A stretch of DNA of 41,596 nt from IMG/VR virus record IMGVR_UViG_3300020020_000091, positions 1 to 41,596 of that record; one strand, 5' to 3'. The notes beneath the pieces were generated by a model. That model did not search any database. It worked only from the letters and a program-made list of their open reading frames with translations, and was not told the DNA's origin. Numbering within the stretch: the stretch's first letter is position 1; the number at the start of each line of letters is the position of its first letter. This document shows positions 24,340 through 31,419 of the stretch, piece by piece. A program made the translations under genes and the position numbers. The DNA comes from a virus.

Positions 24340-24605
24340 TGGACCAGCCCGAGGGTGTGGCGGTGGAGTACCGCGACGGCACCATTTACGAGAACCTGCC
24401 GCTCGAAGACTACGGTCTCGACGCGGAGGGCAACCACCTCTGGCGGGTGATGTTGCCGCGAGACATGTACGAGGAATTGCCGGTGGGGATGACGGTCGCG
24501 CACTGGCCGGCGCACACGGGGCTGATGATCCCAGCGCTGGCGCCGAGGCGGTTCGATCCGTCGGCGACAGACGGTGTGGATGGACTCCCTACTGGGGAGG
24601 GATGA
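24339..24605 (+). CDS. Small hypothetical protein
   Basis: An 88-residue protein with V-E-Y-R-D-G-T-I-Y-E-N-L-P-L-E-D-Y-G and L-P-R-D-M-Y-E-E-L-P-V-G. Begins at the TGATG junction. Not recognised; possibly a small soluble beta protein. Confidence 0.62.
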   Translation: MDQPEGVAVEYRDGTIYENLPLEDYGLDAEGNHLWRVMLPRDMYEELPVGMTVAHWPAHTGLMIPALAPRRFDPSATDGVDGLPTGEG

Positions 24606-24608
24606 ACC

Positions 24609-24983
24609 ATGAACACGAATCAGATCTTGAACTGGGTGATCAAGCATCCGGTGAGGGACGTTGACGATAGGCATTGGGGCGGCTGGGGTGGATGGGACGG
24701 CGCGCTGCTGTCTCGCCTCGGCGTCGCTCCCGAAGCACCGTCGATCAGGGAGCTCGCGAAACGCGCCGCGGCGTTGTTCCCGAGTCGCCTGGAGGCGCCT
24801 GTCGGCGCTGTGCATTTCTTCCTGATCGAGCCCTATGGGCACGCGGTCGTGGATGTGTGCGGCGGCGGTCGTACCGTGTTGGAAGCTCGGGGCGGGGGTC
24901 TGCGCTACACGAGTATCGACGAGATCTGCCGGGGAGGCTCCATCTATCTTGGCTGGGCATTCTTTTCGAGGGAGGCGCCGTGA
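24609..24983 (+). CDS. Cysteine-less relative of the CHAP-like lysin
   Basis: A 124-residue early protein. It lines up by eye with the phage's own peptidase at 19624: W-D-G-A-L-L-S-R-L-G-V (29-39) with C-G-N-L-C-F-R-F-G-V, A-P-V-G-A-V-H-F-F (63-71) with A-P-A-G-A-V-H-W-W, and G-H (77-78) with G-H, then G-G-G and Y-L-G-W-A. The two candidate nucleophile cysteines are replaced by D30 and L34. It has no C-terminal binding module. It could be a pseudoenzyme or inhibitor of the lysin, or a papain-fold protein used for something else. Fold similarity is inferred. Confidence 0.65.
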   Translation: MNTNQILNWVIKHPVRDVDDRHWGGWGGWDGALLSRLGVAPEAPSIRELAKRAAALFPSRLEAPVGAVHFFLIEPYGHAVVDVCGGGRTVLEARGGGLRYTSIDEICRGGSIYLGWAFFSREAP

Positions 24984-25231
24984 TGCGTACGTGGATTCTG
25001 CACGAAGACGATGACGGTTCTCGGCATGTTTTCGAGGTGCTGCTGTACCAGGCGATCGAGCTGAATTTCGAGACGCACGCCGCCCCGCTCGACGGCCGGT
25101 GGTGGTATCACCGAGCGAGGACGCTGATCAGCGTCGAGGGTGAGATCGTCGGCGGGCGCATGTGGTACGGCCCGATGCCGGATGACGACATGGGCGAACT
25201 GTCGAACCGCCGGGCGATCGGAGATTCGTGA
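24983..25231 (+). CDS. Small hypothetical protein
   Basis: An 82-residue protein (W-I-L-H-E-D-D-D-G-S-R-H, W-W-Y-H-R-A-R-T-L). Starts at the TGATG junction and ends at a TGATG junction. Beta-rich, acidic. Not recognised. Confidence 0.62.
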   Translation: MRTWILHEDDDGSRHVFEVLLYQAIELNFETHAAPLDGRWWYHRARTLISVEGEIVGGRMWYGPMPDDDMGELSNRRAIGDS

Positions 25232-26220
25232 TGAACGCACTCGAACTGCTGGAGAAGTACGCGGGCGCGTCAGATCGAGACCGCCGCGCGTGGCTGGCGG
25301 AACGCGACCGGGGCATCACGGCGACCCAGGTGCGAGATCTCCGACTGGGCAAGATCAGCACCCCTCGCCTCATATCGCTCAAACTGGGTTGGGAAGTCGA
25401 TACGTTCACCGGCAATGCGTTCACGGACTGGGGCAACCAGCGCGAGATCGTGATCGCCGCGCGACTGCGTGACGTGCTGAACATGCGACACGAGACGCGG
25501 GTTTTCCATGCGCCGGACGAACCGCGGTTCCTCGCGTCACCGGACGCTATGGGTGTGGACTTCGACGAGGCGCTGCGTATTGCCGAGATCAAGACGGCCG
25601 GCGAAGAGGACATCGGCCCCGGGTCCGAATTGTTCGCGCAATACGGCTACGACGCACAGGTGCAGTGGCAGATGCGCGTGACTGGCGCCGACTGGTGTCT
25701 GTTCGCCTGGGAGCAGCGACTCGTCGGCCCGCTGGGCGGGTTCGTACCCGGTCGTCTCCAGTGGGAGTGGGTGCAGCGCGACGAGGTCATGATCGCCGAG
25801 CTCGAGGAGTTGGCGCGCAACTTCCTCGCCGCTCTGGACGAGGCGGCGATGAGCGCGCATCCGGTGGACGAGAACGTGACCCGAGACGCGCAAGAGTACC
25901 TCGCTGCGCTGGGCATCGAGAGGGTTGTACGGGAGCGGAAGGAAGCGGCATATCGCCTGTTGCTGACCTCGGGTCGTTCCCAGGTGGCGGATGACATCCG
26001 AGTGACGTACACGCCGGGTCGGGTCGAGAAGCCGGGCGAGGTTGACGAGATCGACTACGCCCAGGCGGAGGCGGCCAACCCAGAACTGTTCGCAGAAATG
26101 CAGCGGATCTCGGAGGCCTGGGCGACGCACTGCGAGCAGTACACGAAGCATCTGCTGGTGCCGGGACATTCGTTCCCGGCACGGGTGACGGTGACCAAAC
26201 TAGGGAAGGAACGGGAATGA
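25231..26220 (+). CDS. YqaJ-like (lambda exonuclease family) nuclease
   Basis: A 329-residue protein. R-G-I-T-A-T-Q-V near residue 28, S-P-D-A-M-G with D105, and A-E-I-K-T-A with E119 and K121 match the PD-(D/E)xK core of phage YqaJ / lambda exo-type nucleases. Downstream Y-D-A-Q-V-Q-W-Q-M completes the family pattern. It resects 5' ends to create single strands for the annealing protein encoded next. The chosen ATG overlaps the previous stop. Confidence 0.88.
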   Translation: MNALELLEKYAGASDRDRRAWLAERDRGITATQVRDLRLGKISTPRLISLKLGWEVDTFTGNAFTDWGNQREIVIAARLRDVLNMRHETRVFHAPDEPRFLASPDAMGVDFDEALRIAEIKTAGEEDIGPGSELFAQYGYDAQVQWQMRVTGADWCLFAWEQRLVGPLGGFVPGRLQWEWVQRDEVMIAELEELARNFLAALDEAAMSAHPVDENVTRDAQEYLAALGIERVVRERKEAAYRLLLTSGRSQVADDIRVTYTPGRVEKPGEVDEIDYAQAEAANPELFAEMQRISEAWATHCEQYTKHLLVPGHSFPARVTVTKLGKERE

Positions 26221-27059
26221 CTGAGCCAGTTGAGACGGCGCTGCCGATCGAGGTAGTGAGCCATCCGAATCTCGCCGCGGCGCTCGCTGCGGTGCAGGCG
26301 GTGATCCCGCCGCTGCCGAAGACGACCACGGCCGAGGTGAAGAACCGCGAAGGCAAGTTCCTGTACTCGTACCAGTACGCGGATCTCGCGGATGTGACGC
26401 CGATGATCCTGCCGCTGCTGGGACGGAACGGTCTGGCGTTCACGGCACGACCGACGATGCACGAGACGTTCGGATTCGTGCTGCATTATTCGCTGGTCCA
26501 CGCGGACAGCGAGCAGACGATCGAGGGGTTCTACCCGCTCCGGGATTCGGACTCGCCGCAGGCGATCGGCGGGGCGATCACGTATGGGCGCCGCTACACG
26601 TTGTGTGCGGTCACGGGACTCGCTCCAGGTGGCGACGATGACGATGCAGCGGCGGCGACTGCGGAGGCGGCCGCATCGCCTCCGCAGGAGCGTCCCGTGC
26701 CGGCGGCGAACGTGCCGGTGGCGAAGACGAATTGGGCCGTGCAGATCTTGGACGCCAATACGATCGACGAACTGCGCGCGATCAGCAAGGATGTCGAGGC
26801 GAAGGAAGAGCTTGGGCATCGGTTCAACCCGCGGTTCGTCAAGCACTTCACGGCGATGCTGGCGCACTACGATCTCTCGGAGCCGCCCGCTGATGTCACT
26901 GTGGGCAAGGTGCTGGAGGTCGCGCGAGACGTGATGAAGGCGCGCACCCTGGCGGGGGCGGAGGTCGTCGATACGTCCGAACCTGTCGAGGGGCGGGTGT
27001 CCGATTGGGACTCTCGTGAGATCCCAGATGACAAGGCATCCCCACCGGAGGACGACTGA
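26217..27059 (+). CDS. ERF-type single-strand annealing protein
   Basis: A 280-residue protein. Residues about 15-145 show the ERF pattern: Y-Q-Y-A-D-L-A-D-V-T, L-P-L-L-G-R-N-G-L-A, A-I-G-G-A-I-T-Y-G-R-R-Y-T-L-C-A-V-T-G-L, then a G-G-D-D-D-D acidic stretch. It would anneal complementary single strands with the exonuclease just upstream (a Red-like pair). C-terminal region has helices (I-D-E-L-R-A-I-S-K-D) and an acidic end, as single-strand binding partners often do. The leader GGGAAGGAAC precedes the ATG. Confidence 0.87.
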   Translation: MTEPVETALPIEVVSHPNLAAALAAVQAVIPPLPKTTTAEVKNREGKFLYSYQYADLADVTPMILPLLGRNGLAFTARPTMHETFGFVLHYSLVHADSEQTIEGFYPLRDSDSPQAIGGAITYGRRYTLCAVTGLAPGGDDDDAAAATAEAAASPPQERPVPAANVPVAKTNWAVQILDANTIDELRAISKDVEAKEELGHRFNPRFVKHFTAMLAHYDLSEPPADVTVGKVLEVARDVMKARTLAGAEVVDTSEPVEGRVSDWDSREIPDDKASPPEDD

Positions 27060-27196
27060 TGAGCGTGACATGTCCGCTATGCGGGACGACGTTCGCGGTC
27101 TTCGGGATGACGACGGATCGCGAGTGGCGTCAGTGCGCCCGGTGGCTGTTCAAGCACACGCAGACGCACGTATTGGAACCGGAGTGGGTGATCTGA
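27059..27196 (+). CDS. Tiny zinc-finger-like protein
   Basis: A 45-residue protein: C-P-L-C-G, then R-Q-C-A-R-W-L-F-K-H-T-Q-T-H. It has a C2-H2- or C3H-type metal-site pattern, with overlapping start and stop on both sides. Likely a nucleic-acid-binding protein. Confidence 0.65.
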   Translation: MSVTCPLCGTTFAVFGMTTDREWRQCARWLFKHTQTHVLEPEWVI

Positions 27197-27819
27197 TGCA
27201 TGATTCATTGGACTTCCCGCACGGGATGCCCGAGGGTTTCCGACTCGGCTGCCACGCCATGGCGTGCATCGGCAAAGACCGATCCGGACTGACCTGTCTG
27301 GACGCATTCACGAGGTACAGCGGGGACTTCGGGTTCCGTCGGCTCGTGGATTCTGGCGCGTCGGCGACGGATCTCGCCGAGTACGTGCGCGCGGAACATG
27401 AACTGCTGGCGGCCGCCTCGAAACGACGGTCGAAGCCTCCGCCTCGACCGAAGCGCGCTCGTCGCCCCGCGCGGCGTGTGCAGGTGCAGAAACCAGCCTC
27501 AAACAGGTCCAGGTCGTGGCAGGAGGGCGAACTGGAGCGTCTCCGTATCCTCGCTGATGCTGACGCTCCGATCGTGGAGATCGCGCGCCAGACGGGGCAC
27601 CCGGAGTCGTCCTGTTCGCGGAAGCGGAAGGAGCTGGGCTACCCACCGAAGTACGCACCGAAGACGCACGGAACGCGCGGCGGATACGAGCGCGGCTGCC
27701 GCGGGGACGACTGCCCGGCGACACCATCGTGCGAACTCGTCGCTCGGGCGTACTGGCGCGAACGATCCGAGAGACGACGCCGAGCCGACGGCATCCAGCC
27801 GCGGAAGTGGAGGACGTAA
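27196..27819 (+). CDS. Basic DNA-binding protein with HTH and Cys motif
   Basis: A 207-residue protein, very basic in the middle (R-P-K-R-A-R-R-P-A-R-R). Residues about 110-150 look like a SANT/HTH-type helical DNA reader (E-L-E-R-L-R-I-L-A-D-A-D-A-P-I-V-E-I-A-R-Q-T). The C-terminal H-G-T-R-G-G-Y-E-R-G-C-R-G-D-D-C with later C is seen in other actinophages as a small metal-binding element. Likely a regulator or DNA-organising protein. Confidence 0.65.
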   Translation: MHDSLDFPHGMPEGFRLGCHAMACIGKDRSGLTCLDAFTRYSGDFGFRRLVDSGASATDLAEYVRAEHELLAAASKRRSKPPPRPKRARRPARRVQVQKPASNRSRSWQEGELERLRILADADAPIVEIARQTGHPESSCSRKRKELGYPPKYAPKTHGTRGGYERGCRGDDCPATPSCELVARAYWRERSERRRRADGIQPRKWRT

Positions 27820-28187
27820 TGCCTCTGACATCACAGCAGGCTCTCAACAACCATCTGGCTCGTTGGGATAAGTCCGTGCGCGCATATCGAGACGTGCGCG
27901 CCAGGGCGGGTGCCGCGAGGGCCGATTACGAGCACGCGCGAGGCGCGTTCAAGGTCCGTACGCGACACACCGATCCGAAGATGACCGCAGGGCAGCTCGA
28001 CGACCTGGCCGATGCTGACGACGAGATCTATGACCTGCACACGAAGTACCGACTGGCCGAAGCCGAGGTGTCGTCGTACGTGGCCCGCCTCGAATGGATG
28101 CGGGCGCAGGGCGACGCGCTGCGTTCCGAGGTCAGCACTGAACGCGCGGAAGCGCAACTGTATGCAAGCGATAGGAGCACACCATGA
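27819..28187 (+). CDS. Helical hypothetical protein
   Basis: A 122-residue, mostly helical, charged protein (R-A-Y-R-D-V-R-A-R-A-G-A-A-R-A-D-Y, A-E-A-E-V-S-S-Y-V-A-R-L-E) likely forming a coiled coil. TAATG junction with the previous gene. Not recognised. Confidence 0.65.
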   Translation: MPLTSQQALNNHLARWDKSVRAYRDVRARAGAARADYEHARGAFKVRTRHTDPKMTAGQLDDLADADDEIYDLHTKYRLAEAEVSSYVARLEWMRAQGDALRSEVSTERAEAQLYASDRSTP

Positions 28188-28366
28188 GTCTGGACGCGAG
28201 GGAGCAGCTGGCGGTTCTCGAAGATCTCACTGCAATCGCTGACGTGATGACGACGATGCGAACGAACCTGATCGCACGGGGCTGGAGTGAGGGTGCCGCC
28301 GAACAGGCGACCATCGTGATGCTGCCTCCGCTCATTATCGGCGCGACGATGCGAGGGGCCAGCTGA
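28184..28366 (+). CDS. Small hypothetical protein
   Basis: A 60-residue protein, helical (L-A-V-L-E-D-L-T-A-I-A-D-V-M) with a hydrophobic C-terminus (V-M-L-P-P-L-I-I-G-A). Overlaps both neighbours. Not recognised. Confidence 0.6.
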   Translation: MSLDAREQLAVLEDLTAIADVMTTMRTNLIARGWSEGAAEQATIVMLPPLIIGATMRGAS

Positions 28367-28662
28367 TGAGCATTCCGCTGCGTAACCAGCTGATCCGAGA
28401 TCTCAGCCTCGAATTCGGGATCGTAGGTCTGCCGCTCGGCGATCGGGTTCTGATCAGCCAATCCGACTACGACGAGCTGCTGGCGGCTGTGTTGTACGGC
28501 CCCTATGATGCGATCGCCAAGGGCTACTACCTGGGCGCGGTCGAGTACGCGGTGCAGCCGGACTGGATGTTCGATCCGTTGGCCGTCGCTTGCGCCCGAA
28601 TTCAGGCGCTAGTCCGCAAGGCATTCAAGCCGCTGCTGAACATGGGGAGGACCCAGCAATGA
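28366..28662 (+). CDS. Small hypothetical protein
   Basis: A 98-residue protein (R-D-L-S-L-E-F-G-I-V-G-L-P-L-G-D-R, Y-D-E-L-L-A-A-V-L-Y-G). TGATG junction. Mixed alpha-beta. Not recognised. Confidence 0.6.
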   Translation: MSIPLRNQLIRDLSLEFGIVGLPLGDRVLISQSDYDELLAAVLYGPYDAIAKGYYLGAVEYAVQPDWMFDPLAVACARIQALVRKAFKPLLNMGRTQQ

Positions 28663-28979
28663 CTGAGAACGCGCCCGAACCCGGGTACGCGCCCGGGTCG
28701 AATGCGGCCGCACCGAAGACGGACGCCGGACTCCGGCTCGTGATTCGGGAGGAGATCGAGGCGACGCTGGAGGGGACGAGGGCGGGTCGGTGGCATCGAC
28801 CTGGAGTGACCGTCCCGACTCCAGTCCCGAGCCTCTCAGATCCGCCCCTAGAGACGGTGGAGACGCCTCTGGCGCTGGGGAACATCGCGGACCTGACGAT
28901 CGACCAGCTCCGTCGCGCGGCTGAGGCGTTCGGTATCCGCCTCGACATCGAGGTTTCTATCTGGGAGAGAAGGAAATGA
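28659..28979 (+). CDS. Small hypothetical protein
   Basis: A 106-residue protein with a proline-rich N-terminus (A-P-E-P-G-Y-A-P-G-S), a basic helix R-L-V-I-R-E-E-I-E, and a final helical part. The ATG overlaps the preceding TGA. Leader GGGGAGGACCC. Not recognised. Confidence 0.6.
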   Translation: MTENAPEPGYAPGSNAAAPKTDAGLRLVIREEIEATLEGTRAGRWHRPGVTVPTPVPSLSDPPLETVETPLALGNIADLTIDQLRRAAEAFGIRLDIEVSIWERRK

Positions 28980-28982
28980 GCC

Positions 28983-29246
28983 ATGTACCACGGACCGTAT
29001 TTCGCGCGCCACCATGATGACGTGAAGATCGAGACGCCACCGTGCGTCGTCTGCGGCGAGACGAGTGAGCTCTATCTCACCCAGGCCGAATTCAACGCAC
29101 TCACTCTCACCCGTGAGGATGGGAAACCCTACTACCTGATCCAGCAGGCGCTGCCGCATCGGGACAGCGACTTCCGGGAGCTGGTCATGACCGGGACGCA
29201 TCCTGAGTGCTGGGCCCAGCTGTTCCCAGAGGAGGACGACCGATGA
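28983..29246 (+). CDS. Small Cys-motif protein
   Basis: An 87-residue protein with P-P-C-V-V-C-G-E-T-S-E-L and a later H-P-E-C-W, probably a zinc site. It starts after a short AAATGAGCC spacer, and its stop overlaps the next ATG. Function unknown. Confidence 0.63.
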   Translation: MYHGPYFARHHDDVKIETPPCVVCGETSELYLTQAEFNALTLTREDGKPYYLIQQALPHRDSDFRELVMTGTHPECWAQLFPEEDDR

Positions 29247-29497
29247 AGGCCAAGAAGTGGCGGAAGGTCGTCCGCGAGGCTCGGGCGAAGGCCGTCGAGG
29301 ACGCGGCCGCGGACATGGCGTCGCACTATCCGACCAGCATGTTTCCCCCGCTGACGGACGCCGACCACGCGCGGGTCACGGAGGCACTCGGGGTGCACAC
29401 GAGCATCTCTCGCGACCGCGTGAGCGCTGACATGATGCGCCGGGCGGTCACGCAACTGGACCGGTTCGCGTCCGAGATTCGACGGAGGCAACGATGA
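29243..29497 (+). CDS. Small basic protein, paralogue of the 21590 gene
   Basis: An 84-residue protein sharing K-A-K-K-W-R-K-V-V-R-E-A-R-A with the protein encoded at 21590, in the lysis region; then it diverges. Later part is helical (R-D-R-V-S-A-D-M-M-R-R-A-V). Two genes of the same family in late and early operons suggest a duplication with separate control. Function unknown. Confidence 0.68.
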   Translation: MKAKKWRKVVREARAKAVEDAAADMASHYPTSMFPPLTDADHARVTEALGVHTSISRDRVSADMMRRAVTQLDRFASEIRRRQR

Positions 29498-29613
29498 CGC
29501 TCCTCGATTGGCTGTTCGCGTTGCTCGGGGTGCTCGGGCTCGTGGCGGTCATGGCGATTACCGGTTGGTACGTCTGGGACCTGCATCGAATGAACCGGAA
29601 GGACGAACGATGA
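29494..29613 (+). CDS. Tiny membrane protein
   Basis: A 39-residue protein with one hydrophobic helix (L-L-G-V-L-G-L-V-A-V-M-A-I-T-G-W-Y-V-W) and a basic tail. Overlaps both neighbours by four bases. Immediately precedes an exported protein gene, so it may act in the same membrane process. Function unknown. Confidence 0.58.
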   Translation: MTLLDWLFALLGVLGLVAVMAITGWYVWDLHRMNRKDER

Positions 29614-29921
29614 TCTCTCGCAGAGCATTCATCATCGTGGCCGGCGCCGCGATCTTGGTGACGCCGGCGGTGGTCAGGCCTCGGCCGAAGCCGACGCCGA
29701 AGCCGAAGCCGAAGCCGACGCCGACGCCGACACCCACACCGACGCCGACCCCGACGCCTCCGCCGGATCTCGTACCGGGCGACTACTTCCCGGGCGCATC
29801 GAACGCGGGCCTCTCGAACCCGTCGGCTCTCGTGGACCAGGTGGGCGATGTCACGTACTCCGGCACCACGCCTCAGGTGATCCGGGACATTCGGTTCAAA
29901 GGCGCCGTCGCTCTCAACTGA
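29610..29921 (+). CDS. Tat-signal protein displaying a tail beta-helix fragment
   Basis: A 103-residue protein in three parts. Residues 1-22 have a twin-arginine-like signal (S-R-R-A-F-I at 3-8 and a hydrophobic A-G-A-A-I-L-V core). Residues 23-52 are a Pro-Lys/Pro-Thr linker of the wall-spanning kind. Residues 53-103 resemble residues 30-81 of the tail beta-helix protein (14385): L-V-P-G-D-Y-F-P against L-V-P-G-N-Y-F-P, then N-A-G-L, P-S-A-L, P-Q-V-I, G-A-V. By eye about 29 of 52 positions match. The hybrid would be exported or anchored. Its role is not known; superinfection exclusion or receptor masking is a hypothesis. Confidence 0.7.
   Translation: MISRRAFIIVAGAAILVTPAVVRPRPKPTPKPKPKPTPTPTPTPTPTPTPPPDLVPGDYFPGASNAGLSNPSALVDQVGDVTYSGTTPQVIRDIRFKGAVALN
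29685..29765 (+). repeat. Six-base microsatellite coding for the Pro-Thr linker
   Basis: A run of CCGACG/CCGAAG/CCGACC-type hexamers encodes (P-K)n and (P-T)n. Such tracts are prone to length change by slippage, giving variable linker length between phage variants. Confidence 0.75.
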
Positions 29922-29924
29922 AGC

Positions 29925-29953
29925 CTGAGATTCAGGAGCGGAGGGCGTAGAAT
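29925..29953 (+). promoter_or_regulatory. Promoter upstream of the Mom-like operon
   Basis: CTGAGA (29925-29930), a 17-base spacer and TAGAAT (29948-29953) form a sigma70-like promoter right after the early operon's last stop. A TTCAG element occurs before TAGAAT, as at 34225 and 36577, suggesting related promoters. Confidence 0.55.
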
Positions 29954-29969
29954 CCGCCCAAGCAAAGTT

Positions 29970-29999
29970 CGAGAGGGTCACACCTCTGTGACCCTCTCG
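29970..29999 (+). terminator. Perfect 13-bp hairpin, terminator or leader structure
   Basis: CGAGAGGGTCACA pairs perfectly with TGTGACCCTCTCG around a CCTC loop. It begins about ten bases after the expected start of the promoter at 29948 transcript. It has no U-tract. It may end the preceding operon, or protect the 5' end of the following mRNA. The two roles cannot be separated from sequence. Confidence 0.7.
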
Positions 30000-30023
30000 G
30001 AGAACACCCGCCCGACCAAGGTA

Positions 30024-30039
30024 GATCGGCGAACCGATC
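30024..30039 (+). promoter_or_regulatory. Small leader hairpin before gene 30053
   Basis: GATCGG-CGAA-CCGATC forms a 6-bp stem with a tetraloop-like CGAA loop, just upstream of AAAGGTG and the GTG start. It could mask or expose the ribosome site of the gene that precedes the Mom-like gene. Confidence 0.4.
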
Positions 30040-30052
30040 CGAAAGGTGACCC

Positions 30053-30346
30053 GTGGTCATTATCACACATCGTTCTCCAGATGGACAAGACGGTCGGTCT
30101 AATCCAGATGGACAACAAGACCTAGCACCCCTCGAACCGCCGCAGCGCACGCCGCTGGAGCAGGCAGAGTTCGAGGGGTTCTGTCGTGGCTGGGATGCCT
30201 GCGCCGACTACCTCTGGCCGTTGCTGCAGCGCGCGGAGCACGACGCCGATATTTGGTACGCGCGCGCCACGCCTGGCGAAATGTTCCGCCGGATGGACGC
30301 GCACTTCCGCAACGAAGACACGCGATTCTTTGGGGGGTCACCGTGA
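30053..30346 (+). CDS. Small protein preceding the Mom-like gene
   Basis: A 97-residue protein starting at GTG. A short direct repeat near the start (CCAGATGGACAA twice) encodes P-D-G-Q units. The core has F-E-G-F-C-R-G-W-D-A-C-A-D-Y-L-W, a compact helical motif I have seen in other phage small proteins. Its end overlaps the Mom-like start by four bases, so the two are coupled. Unlike Mu, where the small zinc protein Com controls mom, this protein has no zinc-finger pattern. Confidence 0.62.
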   Translation: MVIITHRSPDGQDGRSNPDGQQDLAPLEPPQRTPLEQAEFEGFCRGWDACADYLWPLLQRAEHDADIWYARATPGEMFRRMDAHFRNEDTRFFGGSP

Positions 30347-31119
30347 GAGATCCGGAAGAGCTGGCGCTGTGGGACGTGGAAGATCTGTCCACCTTCCCAG
30401 CCGTGCGAGACATGACCGTGTCAGCCGTCGCGCACCGGGATGTCATCGAATTCTGCCGCCGCTACCACTACAGCAACACGGGAGGATCGAACCTCTGGAA
30501 CTGGGGGCTGTGGCACGGCGTCTACCTGCTCGGCGTCGTCTCGTACAACCTCCCCACCCGCAGCGTGTGTGATTCCATCTTCGGAGAGGATCACTGGGAC
30601 CACGTCTGGCATATGGGTCGTCTCGCCGTCGCTGACGAGGTACCGAAGAATGCGGAGTCGCGCCTGATCGGCGGATCCCTTCGGGCGATCGAGAAGCAGC
30701 ACCCCGGCACCTGGGCGATCGTGACCTACGCGGCCACCGACGTGGGCCACATCGGCTACGTCTACCAGGCGACGAATGCGCTCTACACGGGCACCGGCGG
30801 CGATCCAACCTGGTTCATCGATCAGGAGGGCCGCCGGCGGGGCCGCTATCTCTCAGGACACGTCAGCGACGCTCGCGCCGCATCGATGGGATGGGAGAAG
30901 CAGGCATCCGGTGGGCCGAAGCACCGCTACATCTACATACTCGGAAACAAGCGCGAGAGACGAGAACGCAGGGCGCTGCTCCGATTCCCGGTGCTCCCGT
31001 ATCCGAAACCCGTACAGCCGAAGGTGATGCGAGAGGCGCCCGATAGCAGCCGCCTCCACCTGGAGTCAGACACGACGTTCGACCAGGTCTCGCTCTGGGA
31101 GGACGACCCCACCGCATAG
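30343..31119 (+). CDS. Mom-like DNA-modification protein
   Basis: A 258-residue protein resembling Mu Mom and its phage relatives, which modify adenine to protect phage DNA from restriction. Supporting pattern: R-R-Y-H-Y-S near the N-terminus, then M-G-R-L-A-V, K-N-A-E-S-R-L-I-G-G-S-L-R-A-I, W-A-I-V-T-Y-A-A-T-D, and G-H-I-G-Y-V-Y-Q-A-T-N-A-L-Y-T-G. These are the Mom and GNAT-like blocks, including the Y-A-(x)-x-D...G-H-x-G-x-x-Y-Q-A motif. GTG start overlaps the upstream gene. Whether it makes acetamido-adenine or another modification cannot be told from sequence. Sits behind its own promoter. Confidence 0.82.
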   Translation: MRDPEELALWDVEDLSTFPAVRDMTVSAVAHRDVIEFCRRYHYSNTGGSNLWNWGLWHGVYLLGVVSYNLPTRSVCDSIFGEDHWDHVWHMGRLAVADEVPKNAESRLIGGSLRAIEKQHPGTWAIVTYAATDVGHIGYVYQATNALYTGTGGDPTWFIDQEGRRRGRYLSGHVSDARAASMGWEKQASGGPKHRYIYILGNKRERRERRALLRFPVLPYPKPVQPKVMREAPDSSRLHLESDTTFDQVSLWEDDPTA

Positions 31120-31419
31120 CACGCCGGTCGCCCCGGCGGGCGAGGGTACGCCGGGACAGGCAGACTAATCCCCTCGCACGGTTGACAGCCGGCGGAGCCT
31201 CGTCGAAGAGAAGCAGCCCCCGGAGTCTGTCACCGGGGGATGAAGAGAAATCGCGGAGGTCGCGTGATCGGAGAGAAATTTCCGATTGAGGGCACTAGGG
31301 GAAGCCAGCTACGAAACGGAGGCTGCCGGATCCCAACCCCGCTGAGGACGAGAGGGATCGATTAGGATCGTCGGCACACGGAGAAGGCCCCCCAGCCAAA
31401 CCGGGGGGTCTTCCCGTTC
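31120..31419. other. Non-coding convergent region of 300 bases
   Basis: No convincing gene. It lies between the rightward Mom-like gene and the leftward cassette. It holds several hairpins: CCCCCGG/CCGGGGG (31217-31223 with 31233-31239), ATCGGA/TCCGAT (31267-31286) and the terminator at 31384-31412. A TTGACA occurs at 31182, but no good -10 follows at the right distance. A GTG-started 33-codon frame at 31264 behind GGAGGT is possible but unsupported by composition. Confidence 0.5.
31384..31412. terminator. Terminator between convergent operons
   Basis: AAGGCCCCCC pairs with GGGGGGTCTT (with a G-T pair) around a nine-base loop. It ends eight bases from the last leftward stop codon. The symmetric shape suits termination from both directions. 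Confidence 0.6.

Noticed and set aside
31182-31205. TTGACA promoter in the convergent region
   Set aside because: The -35 is perfect but GAAGAG at the -10 distance is not a usable hexamer, and no gene follows on that strand.
31264-31365. 33-codon frame behind GGAGGT
   Set aside because: GTG start and spacing are possible, but composition and lack of any neighbour coupling do not support translation.
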